The translations under genes were made by a program, and so were the position numbers. The notes beneath the pieces were generated by a model. It ran no database searches. It was not told the origin of the DNA and saw only the letters and a list, made by a program, of their open reading frames with translations. A stretch of DNA of 64,000 bases from Fundidesulfovibrio putealis DSM 16056 (GTDB taxonomy: Bacteria > Desulfobacterota > Desulfovibrionia > Desulfovibrionales > Desulfovibrionaceae). The stretch spans positions 62,001-126,000 of the forward strand of contig NZ_AUBQ01000003.1 in assembly GCF_000429325.1 (NCBI RefSeq), in the 5' to 3' direction. Numbering within the stretch: position 1 is the stretch's first letter; each line of letters starts with the position of its first letter. Of the stretch, positions 53,351 to 62,070 are shown in pieces.

Positions 53351-54595
53351 TTACGCTTCAAACTTCTTGAATACCAGGCAGGCGTTGGTCCCGCCGAAGC
53401 CGAAGGAGTTGTTCAGCACCGTGTTCACGGTGCGGACCTTGGGCTCGTTGGGCGTGTAGTCCAGATCGCACTCGGGGTCCGGGGTATCGTAGTTGATGGT
53501 GCCCGGTACGATGCCTTCCAGCATGGTCTTGACGGAGAACACGCTCTCGATGGCTCCGGCAGCGCCCAGGCAGTGGCCGATCATGGACTTGTTGCCCGTG
53601 ACCGACAACTTGTAGGCGTAGTCGCCGAATACGGATTTAAGCGCGCGGGTCTCGCACAGGTCGTTCAGCTGGGTGGAGGTGCCGTGGGCGTTGACGCAGT
53701 CGATGTCCGTGGGCTGCATGCCAGCCTCGCGCAGGGCCGCCTTCATGGCCAGGGCAGCGCCTTCGCCGGTCTCCGGGGGCGCGGTCATGTGGTAGGCGTC
53801 GCCGGAAGCGCCGAAACCGGCCACTTCGGCCAGGATGTTGGCTCCGCGTTCCTTGGCGAACTCCAGCTCCTCAAGCATGAGGATGCCCGCGCCCTCGCCC
53901 ATGACGAAGCCGGTGCGGTCCTTGTCGAAGGGGCGCGAGGCTTTGGTGGGGTCGTCGTTGCGGGTGGAGAGCGCCTTCAGGGCGTTGAAGCCGCACACGC
54001 CAAGGGCGGCCACGGTGGATTCCACGCCGCCGCAGATCATGGCCTTGGCGCGGCCAAGCATGATGTCGGTGTAGGCGTAGCCCACGCCGTGCGCGCCGGA
54101 GGCGCAGGCGGTGGTGGTGCAGACGTTGGGGCCTTTGGCTCCGGTGAAGATCGCGGCCTGGCCAGCGGCCATGTTGGCGATGAGCACGGGGATGAAGAAA
54201 GGCGACACGCGACCGGGGCCGCCAGCCAGGAGCTTCTTGTGCTGCTCCTCGATGACGTTCAGTCCGCCCATGCCGCAGCCGATGAGCACGCCCACTTCGG
54301 GAGCCAGCTCCGGGGTGATTTCAAGCCCGGAGTCCTTGACTGCCATGAGGGCGGCGGCCACGGCGTACTGGGTGAAAATGTCCATGCGGCGGGCCTGCTT
54401 GGCCGGGAAGTACTGACTGGGATCAAACCCCTTCACCTCGCAGGCGAAGGTGGTATCGAATCCCGTGGCGTCGAAGCGGGTGATGGGACCCGCCCCTGAA
54501 ACGCCTTTCAGAAGGTTCTGCCAGCTGGTGGCCAGATCGTTGCCGATGGGCGTGATCGCGGCCATGCCGGTGACGACGACACGTTTGAGCTTCAT
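53351..54595 (-). CDS. fabF: Beta-ketoacyl-ACP synthase II
   Basis: 414 residues. Elongates acyl-ACP by condensation with malonyl-ACP. Motifs: [27 protein letters not shown] (catalytic Cys), [12 protein letters not shown] (first His), [15 protein letters not shown] (second His), [12 protein letters not shown]. All three catalytic residues are in place. It follows acpP by 65 bp and precedes a terminator. Confidence 0.98.
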   Translation of the reverse strand: MKLKRVVVTGMAAITPIGNDLATSWQNLLKGVSGAGPITRFDATGFDTTFACEVKGFDPSQYFPAKQARRMDIFTQYAVAAALMAVKDSGLEITPELAPEVGVLIGCGMGGLNVIEEQHKKLLAGGPGRVSPFFIPVLIANMAAGQAAIFTGAKGPNVCTTTACASGAHGVGYAYTDIMLGRAKAMICGGVESTVAALGVCGFNALKALSTRNDDPTKASRPFDKDRTGFVMGEGAGILMLEELEFAKERGANILAEVAGFGASGDAYHMTAPPETGEGAALAMKAALREAGMQPTDIDCVNAHGTSTQLNDLCETRALKSVFGDYAYKLSVTGNKSMIGHCLGAAGAIESVFSVKTMLEGIVPGTINYDTPDPECDLDYTPNEPKVRTVNTVLNNSFGFGGTNACLVFKKFEA

Positions 54596-54660
54596 GGTCT
54601 ATGGCACCTTGAGGGAAAAATGAGGCGGCCGGGGGTTGGAGTCCGGCCGCCGGCGCGGCG

Positions 54661-54894
54661 TTAGGCCTGCTTGTTCGACACGTAGTCGATGGCGTCTTGG
54701 ACCTTGACGATCTTCTGAGCGTCCTCGTCGGCGATCTCGACGCCGAACTCTTCTTCCATGGCCATGATCAGTTCGGTCAGGTCCAGGGAGTCGGCGCCCA
54801 GGTCGTCAACGAACTTGGCTTCGGGCTTGACTTCGTCAATGGACACGCCCAGCTGGTCCACAATGATCTCTTTGACTTTTTCTACGACGGACAT
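54661..54894 (-). CDS. acpP: Acyl carrier protein
   Basis: 77 residues, acidic. [22 protein letters not shown] carries the phosphopantetheine Ser in the DSL motif. It holds the growing acyl chain for FabG, FabF and FabH, which lie on either side. AAGGAG precedes the ATG. Confidence 0.98.
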   Translation of the reverse strand: MSVVEKVKEIIVDQLGVSIDEVKPEAKFVDDLGADSLDLTELIMAMEEEFGVEIADEDAQKIVKVQDAIDYVSNKQA

Positions 54895-54939
54895 GGTGTT
54901 CTCCTTGGGGAATGTGCGGGGTGGTTGTTCGTTGCGGTC

Positions 54940-55686
54940 TTAGCGATACAGGCCGCCGTTGACGGCGAGCACCTGGCCGGTGACGTAGGAAGCCTCCGGC
55001 GATGCGAGATAGGCCACGGCCGAGGCGACATCCTCGGGCATGCCCATTTTTTTCAGCGGAATCTGTTCAAGGAAGGCGGCCTTGACGGCGTCGGGAAGCC
55101 CGGCGGTCATGTCGCTCTCGATGAAGCCGGGAGCCACAGCGTTGACCGTGACGTTGCGGGAGGCAAGCTCCAGCGCGGCGGTCTTGGTAAGGCCGATGAG
55201 CCCGGCCTTGGCGGCCACGTAGTTGGCCTGCCCGGCGTTGCCTGACTGGCCCACCACGGAAACGATGTTCACGATGCGTCCGGAGCGGCGCTTCATCATG
55301 ATCTTGGCGGCCTCGCGCAGGCAGGTGAAGGCCCCGGTGAGGTTCACGCCGATCACGCGGTCCCAGTCCTCGTCCTTCATGCGCACCAGGAGGCCGTCCT
55401 TGGTGATGCCGGCGTTGTTCACCAGCACTTCCAGTTCGGTCTTGCCCTCGATGTGCTCCTTGAAGAACGCGGTGATGGCGCTCCGGTCGGAGATGTCCAG
55501 GTGCAGGGCCTGGGCCTCGCCGCCCTCGGACATGATGTGGGCGGCCACGGCTTTGGCCTCGTCGGGCTTGGAGACATAGGTGAACAGAACGGAATAGCCG
55601 TCCTTGGCCAGGCGTTTGGCCACGGCTGCACCGATGCCGCGCGAGCCTCCGGTGACGAGTGCGGTAAGGCGGGGTGGGTTGCTCAT
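54940..55686 (-). CDS. fabG: 3-oxoacyl-ACP reductase
   Basis: 248 residues, classical short-chain dehydrogenase. TGGSRGIGAAVAKRLA is the NADPH-binding loop, VNNAGITKDGLLVRMKDEDWDRVI the substrate/tetramer region, and the catalytic Ser-Tyr-Lys are in VSVVGQSGNAGQANYVAAKAG. It ends with TGQVLAVNGGLY. It reduces 3-ketoacyl-ACP during elongation. A 153-bp gap with a hairpin lies upstream, where fabD would normally be. Confidence 0.97.
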   Translation of the reverse strand: MSNPPRLTALVTGGSRGIGAAVAKRLAKDGYSVLFTYVSKPDEAKAVAAHIMSEGGEAQALHLDISDRSAITAFFKEHIEGKTELEVLVNNAGITKDGLLVRMKDEDWDRVIGVNLTGAFTCLREAAKIMMKRRSGRIVNIVSVVGQSGNAGQANYVAAKAGLIGLTKTAALELASRNVTVNAVAPGFIESDMTAGLPDAVKAAFLEQIPLKKMGMPEDVASAVAYLASPEASYVTGQVLAVNGGLYR

Positions 55687-55839
55687 AGATGTTCCGGTAT
55701 GAGGTGAGGATTGTTCCTATCTCAAATGATCTGCAAACTCAAATGTCAATTTAGCTGCCCAGGAGGCTTTGGGGAAGCTATTTCGAGGCGTTTCCGGCTC
55801 GAAATATTTCTGCCAGCCCCGTGGCCGACCCGGTATCGA
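55687..55839 (-). promoter_or_regulatory. fabH-fabG spacer with repeats, hairpin and TTGACA
   Basis: On the minus strand TATTTCGAG / CTCGAAATA (arms 55779-55787 and 55798-55806) forms a 9-bp hairpin. A TTGACA follows, then CATTTGAG twice 17 bases apart before the fabG start. These could be an internal promoter with an operator for the fabG-acpP-fabF part. No regulator is identified. Confidence 0.4.
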
Positions 55840-56835
55840 TCAGATGAACTTCAGGATCGCCGCGCCCCAGGTGAAACCGCCGCCGAAGGTGGTCAGCAGC
55901 ACGGTGGAGCCGGATTTCACACGTCCTTCGCTCACGGCGTCGGACAGGGCGATGGCCACGGACGCGGCGGAGGTGTTTCCGTAGCGGTCCACGGTAACCA
56001 TGACCCGGTCTCCGGTGAATTTCAGGCGCTTGCCCACGGCCTCGATGATGCGCAGGTTGGCCTGGTGCGGAATGAACAGGTCCACGTCGTCCATGGCGAG
56101 GCCGTTTCTGGTCACGATCTCCTCGCAGACCTGGCCCATGGAGCGCACGGCGTTCTTGTAGACCTCGGGGCCGTTCATCTCGATGAAGTAGTCTTCCTTC
56201 ACCTGCTCGCCGAGCTTCAGCGGCCAGCCGGAACCGCCAGCCTTGACGGTCAGCAGGGGCCAGAGCGAGCCGTCGGACTTGGTGATGATGTCCTTTATGA
56301 CGGCCTGTCCGGGCTTGGGTTCCTTGTCGGACAGGATGACCGCGCCCGCGCCGTCGCCGAACAGGACGCAGGTTCCCCGGTCGGCCCAGTTGGTGCGGCA
56401 GGTGGTGATCTCCGAGGCGGTGATCAGGGCCGTGGAGCCGGGGCGCAGGGCCAGGGCTCCCATGCCGGCCTCCAGGGCGTAGAGGAAGCCGGAGCAGGCG
56501 GCGTTCATGTCCACGGCGCTGCGGCCCTGGATGCCGAGCTTTTCCTGGAGGATGCTCGACGCGGGCGGGCAGACCGCGTCCGGGGTGAACGTGGCGTAAA
56601 AGATGTGGGTGAGGTCCTGCGCGGTGCGCCCGGCCTGGGCCAGGGCGTTGCGCGCGGCCACCACGGCAAGGTCGCTGGAGGTCTCGCCGGGGGCGGCGAT
56701 GTGGCGTTCCTTGATGCCGGTGCGTGTGGTGATCCAGTCGTCGCTGGTGTCGACGATGGCCTCAAGGTCCGCGTTGGTGAGCACACGTTCGGGAACGTGA
56801 CGGCCGAAGCCTTCTATGGTGAAGCGTCCGTGCAT
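55840..56835 (-). CDS. fabH: Beta-ketoacyl-ACP synthase III
   Basis: 331 residues. Starts fatty-acid synthesis by condensing acetyl-CoA with malonyl-ACP. Catalytic Cys114 is in VDMNAACSGFLYAL; His is in FIPHQANLRI and Asn in YGNTSAASV. SDDWITTRTGIKERHIA and GDGAGAVIL are also typical. It lies 13 bp downstream of plsX. Confidence 0.98.
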   Translation of the reverse strand: MHGRFTIEGFGRHVPERVLTNADLEAIVDTSDDWITTRTGIKERHIAAPGETSSDLAVVAARNALAQAGRTAQDLTHIFYATFTPDAVCPPASSILQEKLGIQGRSAVDMNAACSGFLYALEAGMGALALRPGSTALITASEITTCRTNWADRGTCVLFGDGAGAVILSDKEPKPGQAVIKDIITKSDGSLWPLLTVKAGGSGWPLKLGEQVKEDYFIEMNGPEVYKNAVRSMGQVCEEIVTRNGLAMDDVDLFIPHQANLRIIEAVGKRLKFTGDRVMVTVDRYGNTSAASVAIALSDAVSEGRVKSGSTVLLTTFGGGFTWGAAILKFI

Positions 56836-56848
56836 GTGGGGGGATCGT

Positions 56849-57901
56849 TTACTCGGCGCTGGCCGGTCGTTTTAAAAAGTGTGCGAAGTCCTTGTTGGCG
56901 GCGAGGCCTTCCTTGAGAAGCTCCGGGGCCTTCAGGCTGATGAGCGTCCCCGCCATGTCCACGGCGTTGGCGATGGCCTTCTGGTTGGAAGCGCCATGGC
57001 CTACGATCACCGTGCCCTTGAGCCCCAGGAGCGGCGCGCCGCCGTACTCCGCGTAGTCCATCAGGCGCGAGAAGCGTTTCAAGGCGGACAGGGCCAGGGT
57101 GGTGCCGATCTTGGCGAAGAAACCCCTGCGGAGTTCGCCCTTGAGCAGCCGTCCGAGCGAGGAGGCCAAGCCTTCGGCCTGCTTGATGACCACGTTGCCC
57201 ACAAAGCCGTCGCACACCACCACGTCCACTTCGCCGGTGAAGAGGTCGCGTCCCTCAATGTTTCCCACGAAGTTGAGCGAGGAGTGCTTGAACAGCTCGA
57301 AGGCCTCCTTCACCAGCTGGTTGCCCTTGCCCTCTTCCTCTCCGTTGGAGAGGATGGCGACTTCGGGCTCCGGACGGTGCAGGAGAAGGCGGGCCATCAC
57401 GTCGGCCATGATGCCGAACTGCAACAGGTTTATCGCCTTGCAGTCCACGTTGGCTCCGGCGTCCACGAGCACCAGGGGGGCGCGCTCCGTGGGCAGGATG
57501 GTGGCCAGGGCGGGGCGGTCCACGCCGTCCATGCGGCCAAGCGTGAAAAGGCTGCACGCAAGCACAACGCCGGTGTTCCCGGCGCTGATGATTCCGTCGG
57601 CCTGCCCGTCGCGGATCAGGTTGCAGGCAACCTGAATGGAGGAGTCCTTTTTCCTGCGCAGGGCCTCGGAGGGCTTGTCGTGCATCTCCGCCACCTGGGT
57701 GGCGTGCACGACGCGCACGACGATTCCCCGCGTGTCGAGCTTGGACAACTCTGCCGCGATACGGGGCTCATCCCCGACCAGGAGCAGGTCGAGCTGCTTG
57801 CGCTTTGCGGCCTGCACTGCGCCGGGAACCACCACGTGGGGACCGAAGTCCCCTCCCATGGCGTCCACGGCGATGCGGGGCCTGCTAGGACTGGGATTCA
57901 T
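56849..57901 (-). CDS. plsX: Phosphate acyltransferase PlsX
   Basis: 350 residues. Makes acyl-phosphate from acyl-ACP for phospholipid synthesis. Signatures: [20 protein letters not shown] at the N-terminus, [14 protein letters not shown]-like segment, [38 protein letters not shown] and [19 protein letters not shown]. Its start overlaps the rpmF stop by 17 bp, so the pair is translationally linked. Confidence 0.97.
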   Translation of the reverse strand: MNPSPSRPRIAVDAMGGDFGPHVVVPGAVQAAKRKQLDLLLVGDEPRIAAELSKLDTRGIVVRVVHATQVAEMHDKPSEALRRKKDSSIQVACNLIRDGQADGIISAGNTGVVLACSLFTLGRMDGVDRPALATILPTERAPLVLVDAGANVDCKAINLLQFGIMADVMARLLLHRPEPEVAILSNGEEEGKGNQLVKEAFELFKHSSLNFVGNIEGRDLFTGEVDVVVCDGFVGNVVIKQAEGLASSLGRLLKGELRRGFFAKIGTTLALSALKRFSRLMDYAEYGGAPLLGLKGTVIVGHGASNQKAIANAVDMAGTLISLKAPELLKEGLAANKDFAHFLKRPASAE

Positions 57902-58070
57902 CCCGCTTGAGCACCTGGCGGCCCTTGTATGTGCCGCAGCTGGGGCAGACCCTGTGAGACAGGGTGGGCTCGCCGCAGGAGCACAGAATGACGTTGGGGG
58001 GGGTCAGGGCGTCGTGGGAGCGGCGCATGCCTCGACGGGACTTGGAGATCTTCTTCTTGGGGACGGCCAT
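57885..58070 (-). CDS. rpmF: 50S ribosomal protein L32
   Basis: 61 residues. [20 protein letters not shown] is the standard N-terminus. [24 protein letters not shown] carries four cysteines of a zinc ribbon, the zinc-dependent (C+) form. It sits in the conserved DUF177-rpmF-plsX-fab order. Ribosome synthesis and lipid synthesis are thus coexpressed here. Confidence 0.98.
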   Translation of the reverse strand: MAVPKKKISKSRRGMRRSHDALTPPNVILCSCGEPTLSHRVCPSCGTYKGRQVLKRDESQS

Positions 58071-58082
58071 TTCCGTATACCT

Positions 58083-58640
58083 CTATGAGTGGTCTTTCTT
58101 GACAATAGTTAGCCCGCGCAGGGCGGCCATGCGCGGATCAAGCTGCTTTTCGGAGCAGCCGCAGCCACCTGCGTTCAGATCCTGCCCGCACTCCGGGCAC
58201 AGGCCCTTGCAGTTTTCCGAGCACAAGGGCTTCACCGGCAGGGCCAACACGAACTCTTCCCAGAGCAAACCGTTTACGTCAAGCTCCAGTCGATGTCCGC
58301 GCCGACGAACCAGGCTCGGTTCCAGGACCTCTTCGCCATGCTTCGGAACCTGTTCGAACAGGTCGAAGCGCTGGTCGATCTTCACCTCGGTCGGCGCGGT
58401 GCAGCGGTCGCACGGTACGCTCAGCATGCCTGTAAGCCTGCCGCGCACCAGCGCCCCGTCCGTCTCGGGCGTCACGGTGAACGTGGCCGAGAGGGGTGTC
58501 TGCGTGGCGAATTCCATGTCGAATTCACCTGCGCCCTCGGCCCAGAGTTCCTGGTCGTCGAAGACGAATTCGCGTCCTTGCGCCTGGACGTCAGTTATGT
58601 CAAGCCAGCGTTCGGTCATGCTTCGCCCTCCGGGAAACAA
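58083..58640 (-). CDS. yceD: DUF177 / YceD-family protein
   Basis: 185 residues. YceD proteins are linked with 23S rRNA accumulation in plants and bacteria and almost always precede rpmF. CDRCTAPTEVKIDQRFDL holds the conserved first Cys pair; CSENCKGLCPECGQDLNAGGCGC near the end holds a Cys-rich zinc-ribbon-like site richer than in E. coli YceD. Gap to rpmF is 12 bp. Divergent from rpmB across 127 bp. Confidence 0.9.
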   Translation of the reverse strand: MFPGGRSMTERWLDITDVQAQGREFVFDDQELWAEGAGEFDMEFATQTPLSATFTVTPETDGALVRGRLTGMLSVPCDRCTAPTEVKIDQRFDLFEQVPKHGEEVLEPSLVRRRGHRLELDVNGLLWEEFVLALPVKPLCSENCKGLCPECGQDLNAGGCGCSEKQLDPRMAALRGLTIVKKDHS

Positions 58641-58767
58641 CGGTGAGTAATCGCGCCCCAGGCTTCTGTCAACAAAAAGCTTGCCAGCCGAAAAAAGTGC
58701 GTGTAAGCATCGCTTCCCTTTGACGGGTATATTTTATCCAGGGGCATGACCCCGCTGGAGGTGCGAT

Positions 58768-59001
58768 ATGGCCAAGGTGTGCGATAATTGCGGCAAGAAG
58801 CCCCAGGTGGGAAACAACGTTTCCCACGCCAACAACAAGTCCCGGCGTCGTTTCATCCCGAACCTGCGTCAGGTCCGGGCCGTGAAGGCTTCCGGCGAAG
58901 TGTACACCATGACTGTGTGCACCCGCTGCCTGCGCTCCGGCGTGGTGGTGAAGCCCTCCGTGCGCGTGGTTCCCGAAGCGGCCTCCGTTTCCGGTTCCTA
59001 A
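58768..59001 (+). CDS. rpmB: 50S ribosomal protein L28
   Basis: 77 residues. [29 protein letters not shown] is the L28 N-terminus; CDNC and CTRC form the zinc ribbon of the C+ paralog, matching the C+ form of L32 here. GGAGG precedes the ATG. It is monocistronic, with a terminator at 59079. Confidence 0.98.
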   Translation: MAKVCDNCGKKPQVGNNVSHANNKSRRRFIPNLRQVRAVKASGEVYTMTVCTRCLRSGVVVKPSVRVVPEAASVSGS

Positions 59002-59440
59002 AGAAAAGCCGCCCGCGTTTTTCGGACGCCAGGCGTCCGGATGTTGGCAGGCCACGCATTCCTATCCGTTACCGAGACGGCCGGTCCGGGATATTCCCGG
59101 TCCGGCCTTACTCGTTTCTTTTCGCATTCCCGAAAATAACCTCGTCGCGCGTTCATGCTGCGGCGCGGTCTTCTGGCGCAGGCCCACGGGCATGATGCGC
59201 TCTCTTCGTTGCGTCCTCGCGACGAACTGCCGCTCAGGCACGTGTCCCATTCCTCGGGCCATGGCGCGCAAAGATAAAAATATGTCCGAATTGATCGTTG
59301 TCAGCAGAGGCGGGGGCCGGGAGGCCGGGGATGCTGTCTTGGGCGGTCAGGAGACTGGTCGAGGCATGTCGGGCGGAAGCTTCGGGCGCTCAGGCGGGTG
59401 TATCAGTCCGGCAGTGTCCGTCTGGATGCCGGGCCGGTCT
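59002..59440. other. Gap downstream of rpmB
   Basis: 439 bp. It contains the terminator at 59079-59121 and a short CGGACGC/GCGTCCG hairpin at 59020-59036. Open frames across it on both strands lack coding character and ribosome sites. An AT-rich patch ATAAAAATATG at 59273-59283 stands out from the GC-rich surroundings and could be a promoter. Nothing else seen. Confidence 0.5.
59079..59121 (+). terminator. Rho-independent terminator of rpmB
   Basis: A 12-bp stem with one T-T mismatch (GGCCGGTCCGGG / CCCGGTCCGGCC), loop ATATT, then TTACTCGTTTCTTTT. Confidence 0.75.
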
Positions 59441-59584
59441 TCAGGGCAGCAGCCTGAACACGAAGCGCTCGTAGGCGCGGCACATCTTGTGGGCGACGGG
59501 GCTCGGCAGTCCCATGTCCTTCAGGCGACAGAAGACGTGCAAGGGGTTGAAAACATGATGAAAGGCATTTCGAAAGCGCGTCAC
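59441..59584 (-). CDS. Small conserved-looking protein of 47 residues
   Basis: The start is GTG with GGAGG seven bases upstream, an excellent site. The peptide is strongly basic and aromatic: FRNAFHHVFNPLHVFCRL, then MGLPSP, then CRAYERFVFRLL. That pattern of two amphipathic helices looks selected, unlike the shadow frames nearby. I believe similar short proteins occur in Desulfovibrio, but cannot confirm. Function unknown. It has no same-strand neighbour nearby and is divergent from cbiR, 131 bp apart. Confidence 0.65.
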   Translation of the reverse strand: MTRFRNAFHHVFNPLHVFCRLKDMGLPSPVAHKMCRAYERFVFRLLP

Positions 59585-59715
59585 GATCTTACCTCCGCTG
59601 GGAACAAAACGTCGGGGAAAAACGCTTTCGTCCGCAACGCTTTTTTGCCACAATCGGCCACGCCGCGAACAGGAGAAATTCTTACCGGAGACTGCTGCGG
59701 CACGCAAGTGAAACA

Positions 59716-60471
59716 ATGAACACGAATCCGTCCCCCTGGCGTCTGTCCGCCACCAGCTGGCTGTGGCCCAAGTCCCTGAGCGAGAACCTGCGTCGCATCG
59801 CCTCCTGGAAGCTGCCCGTCTCCGAGGTGGCGCTTCTATTTTACCAGCACGCGCCCTCGCTGGCCTATCTCCCCAAGGAGTTCGAGCCCGGCCGGGGCCT
59901 TTCCTCCCACGTGCACCTGCCCCTGGACCTGCCCTGGGACGACGGCCCCCGGGCCGTGTGGGAACTGCTCGACCGGCTGATGGCGGTTCCCGGCGCGCTC
60001 TCGCCCTGGGGCGGGGTGCTCCATCCGCCCGCGCAGCCGGACAGGCTGGCGGGAGTCGCGCGCATCTGGCGCGAGGCCGCGCCCGGCTGGCGGCTCATGG
60101 TGGAGAACATCCCCGGCCAGGACCTGCGCGCCCACTGGCCCGTCGTCCAGGAATACGACCTGCCGGTCTGCCTGGACGTGGGGCACCAGATGGCCTTCGA
60201 CCAGGACTGGCTGCTGGACGCGCCCGATCTGTTCGAGCGGGTGGAGCTGGTGCATTGCTACGCGCCGGGCATGGTCAAGCAGCGCCACGAGCACCTGTCC
60301 CTGACCGAACTCAGCCCCAGCCAGCGCCGGATCATAAAGGGCATTCTTGCCCGGCTCGGCCCGGACACCCGCATTCTCTTTGAGGTTTTCAGCGAATCCG
60401 ACTTGCGCGGCAGCCTGGAAACGTTTTACGCGTTGTGCCGGGAGCTTTCGCAGGAAAGCGGGGCCAAATGA
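59716..60471 (+). CDS. cbiR: CbiR-like cobamide-remodelling TIM-barrel protein
   Basis: 251 residues resembling the CbiR family, AP-endonuclease-2-like TIM barrels that cut the lower-ligand nucleotide loop of cobamides so that a different base can be installed. Matching features: ATSWLWPKSLSENLRRIA at the N-terminus, EVALLFYQHAPSLAYLP, HVHLPLDLPWDDG, GGVLHPP, MVENIPGQDL, LPVCLDVGHQM, HCYAPG and ILFEVFSESDL, with metal-binding His/Glu/Asp positions. The ATGA overlap with cobU supports a cobamide salvage role. Assignment is from memory of the family plus context. Confidence 0.8.
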   Translation: MNTNPSPWRLSATSWLWPKSLSENLRRIASWKLPVSEVALLFYQHAPSLAYLPKEFEPGRGLSSHVHLPLDLPWDDGPRAVWELLDRLMAVPGALSPWGGVLHPPAQPDRLAGVARIWREAAPGWRLMVENIPGQDLRAHWPVVQEYDLPVCLDVGHQMAFDQDWLLDAPDLFERVELVHCYAPGMVKQRHEHLSLTELSPSQRRIIKGILARLGPDTRILFEVFSESDLRGSLETFYALCRELSQESGAK

Positions 60472-60974
60472 TCCGTCTGGTGCTCGGGGGCGAGAAGTCG
60501 GGCAAGTCCGACATGGCCTACGGCCTGTTCCGGGACGCCCCAGGACCTGGACTCATACTGGCCATGGGACTGGCCCGCGACATGGCCTTCCGCCGCCAGA
60601 TCCTGGACCACCGCCTGCGGCGCGACCCGGCCATCCCCGTGGTCGAGCCGGGCCTGGAGCTGGCCGCCGCCCTTGAGGGAGCGCTCCGGGAAGGTCGAAA
60701 CGTCCTGGTGGACAGCCTGGACTTCTGGGTGTTCGCATGCCTGGAGGTCGGACGCGACCGCACCGGGGAGCTGCTTCAGGCCCTGGCCGGGTTCGAGGCC
60801 CCCGCAGGCCCGGAGTGCGTGCTGGTCAGCTGCGAAGTGGGCCTGGGGCCTGTTGCATCGACATCGCTGGTCAGGCGTTTCGCCCGCGCCCAGGGGGCGC
60901 TCAATCAGGCGCTGGCCGGGATGGCCTCCAGCGTGAAGCTCGCAGTTGCGGGCCTGTCCGTCACACTCAAGTGA
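60468..60974 (+). CDS. cobU: Adenosylcobinamide kinase/guanylyltransferase
   Basis: 168 residues. Phosphorylates adenosylcobinamide and transfers GMP, making AdoCbi-GDP for nucleotide-loop assembly. The P-loop LVLGGEKSGKS (residues 5-14) and the guanylyl-accepting His area DHRLRRDPAIP are clear, with VLVDSLDFWVF (Walker B-like) and LVSCEVGLG (usual SNEVG). It is a little shorter than typical (~180). Start overlaps the cbiR stop, so remodelled cobinamide could pass straight to it. Confidence 0.92.
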   Translation: MIRLVLGGEKSGKSDMAYGLFRDAPGPGLILAMGLARDMAFRRQILDHRLRRDPAIPVVEPGLELAAALEGALREGRNVLVDSLDFWVFACLEVGRDRTGELLQALAGFEAPAGPECVLVSCEVGLGPVASTSLVRRFARAQGALNQALAGMASSVKLAVAGLSVTLK

Positions 60975-60981
60975 GGAGCAC

Positions 60982-62070
60982 ATGCCCTTTTTCAGGGTTC
61001 TCACCGACAAGCTGGCGAAACTCACCAGCCTGATCGTCCCCCATGAGCACTGGCTCATCATCATAAGCGCCGATCCCGACGCCCTGGGCTCGGCCATGGC
61101 CTTGCGCCAGATCATCCGCTCCAAGGGCGCCCTTGCGGACATCGCCCACCCCAATGAGATCTCAAGGCCCGACAACCTGGCCATGATCCGCACCCTGCGC
61201 ATCCCCCTGGTGCGCGTCACGCCGGAGATCTCGCGCTGCTGCACGCGGTTCGCCATGGTGGACTCCCAGCCGCACCACAGCACGGATTTTCCCGATGTGG
61301 ACTTCGACGTGATCCTGGACCACCACGGGCTGGACCCCTCCCACCCCGTGCGGGCCCGGTTCGTGGACATCCCCACCGGGTACGGGGCCTGCTCCAGCCT
61401 TTTGACCGAATACCTGTACAACCTGAAGATTAAGCCCGGCAAACTGCTGGCCACGGCCCTGCTCTACGGAATCAAGACCGACACCGGTTCCTTTGAGCGC
61501 GATTTTTCCGAGGTGGACGTAAAGGCCTTCAGCTATCTCTCCAAGTTCGCGGACAAGATGCTCTTGCGGCGCATCGTGCATGCGGATTTCCACCGCAAGT
61601 GGCTGAAGTACTTTTCTCGCGCCTTCGATCGCATCCGCCCCGTGGGGCGCGACGGCATGTTCGTCTATGTGGGGCGGGTGGAAAATCCGGACGTGCTGGT
61701 GGTGCTGGCCGACTTTTTCCTGCGGGTGCACGGGCTCTCCTGGAACTGCATCGCCGGGCTCTACGGCGAGCGCCTGATAGCCGTGATGCGCTCCGACGGC
61801 CTGCGCCGCAATATGGGCAAGAAAGCCCAGGCCTGGTTTGCGGACTTCGGCTGCGCGGGCGGACACAAGATGGCTGCGCGCGCCGAGATCGAGCTGACCA
61901 AGCTTGCCGGGTTCGACCCCGAGCAGTTTTTGTGGAAGCGCCTGACCGGACAGAGGCTCCAGGGCGACTGGGACCCTGCCGACGGCGAGTCCTGCCCGGT
62001 GAAGACCGCTCCGGCTCGTCCGGAGGAACTCAGGGACATGCCCGAGGCCCTGCCAGAGGAAACAGCATGA
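60982..62070 (+). CDS. DHH-family phosphoesterase
   Basis: 362 residues from the ATG with GAGGAG upstream. DHH motifs: ISADPDALGSAMAL (motif I), AMVDSQPHHS (II), VILDHHGLDPSHP (III, the DHH), IKTDTGSFERDF (IV); the DHHA1 domain shows GCAGGHKMAARAEI. The family includes nanoRNases, pGpG and c-di-AMP phosphodiesterases, so the substrate is probably a short or cyclic nucleotide but is not determined by sequence alone. An ATGA overlap couples it to the HD-GYP gene. Confidence 0.9.
   Translation: MPFFRVLTDKLAKLTSLIVPHEHWLIIISADPDALGSAMALRQIIRSKGALADIAHPNEISRPDNLAMIRTLRIPLVRVTPEISRCCTRFAMVDSQPHHSTDFPDVDFDVILDHHGLDPSHPVRARFVDIPTGYGACSSLLTEYLYNLKIKPGKLLATALLYGIKTDTGSFERDFSEVDVKAFSYLSKFADKMLLRRIVHADFHRKWLKYFSRAFDRIRPVGRDGMFVYVGRVENPDVLVVLADFFLRVHGLSWNCIAGLYGERLIAVMRSDGLRRNMGKKAQAWFADFGCAGGHKMAARAEIELTKLAGFDPEQFLWKRLTGQRLQGDWDPADGESCPVKTAPARPEELRDMPEALPEETA

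Noticed and set aside
59585-59715. Cobalamin riboswitch expected before cbiR-cobU
   Set aside because: Looked for the B12-box and multi-arm fold; the 131-bp gap is too short and has no matching element, only a stray GCCAC.
59192-59719. 175-codon plus-strand frame after rpmB
   Set aside because: Low-complexity Gly/Arg composition, no ribosome site, and it overlaps the more convincing minus-strand small gene.
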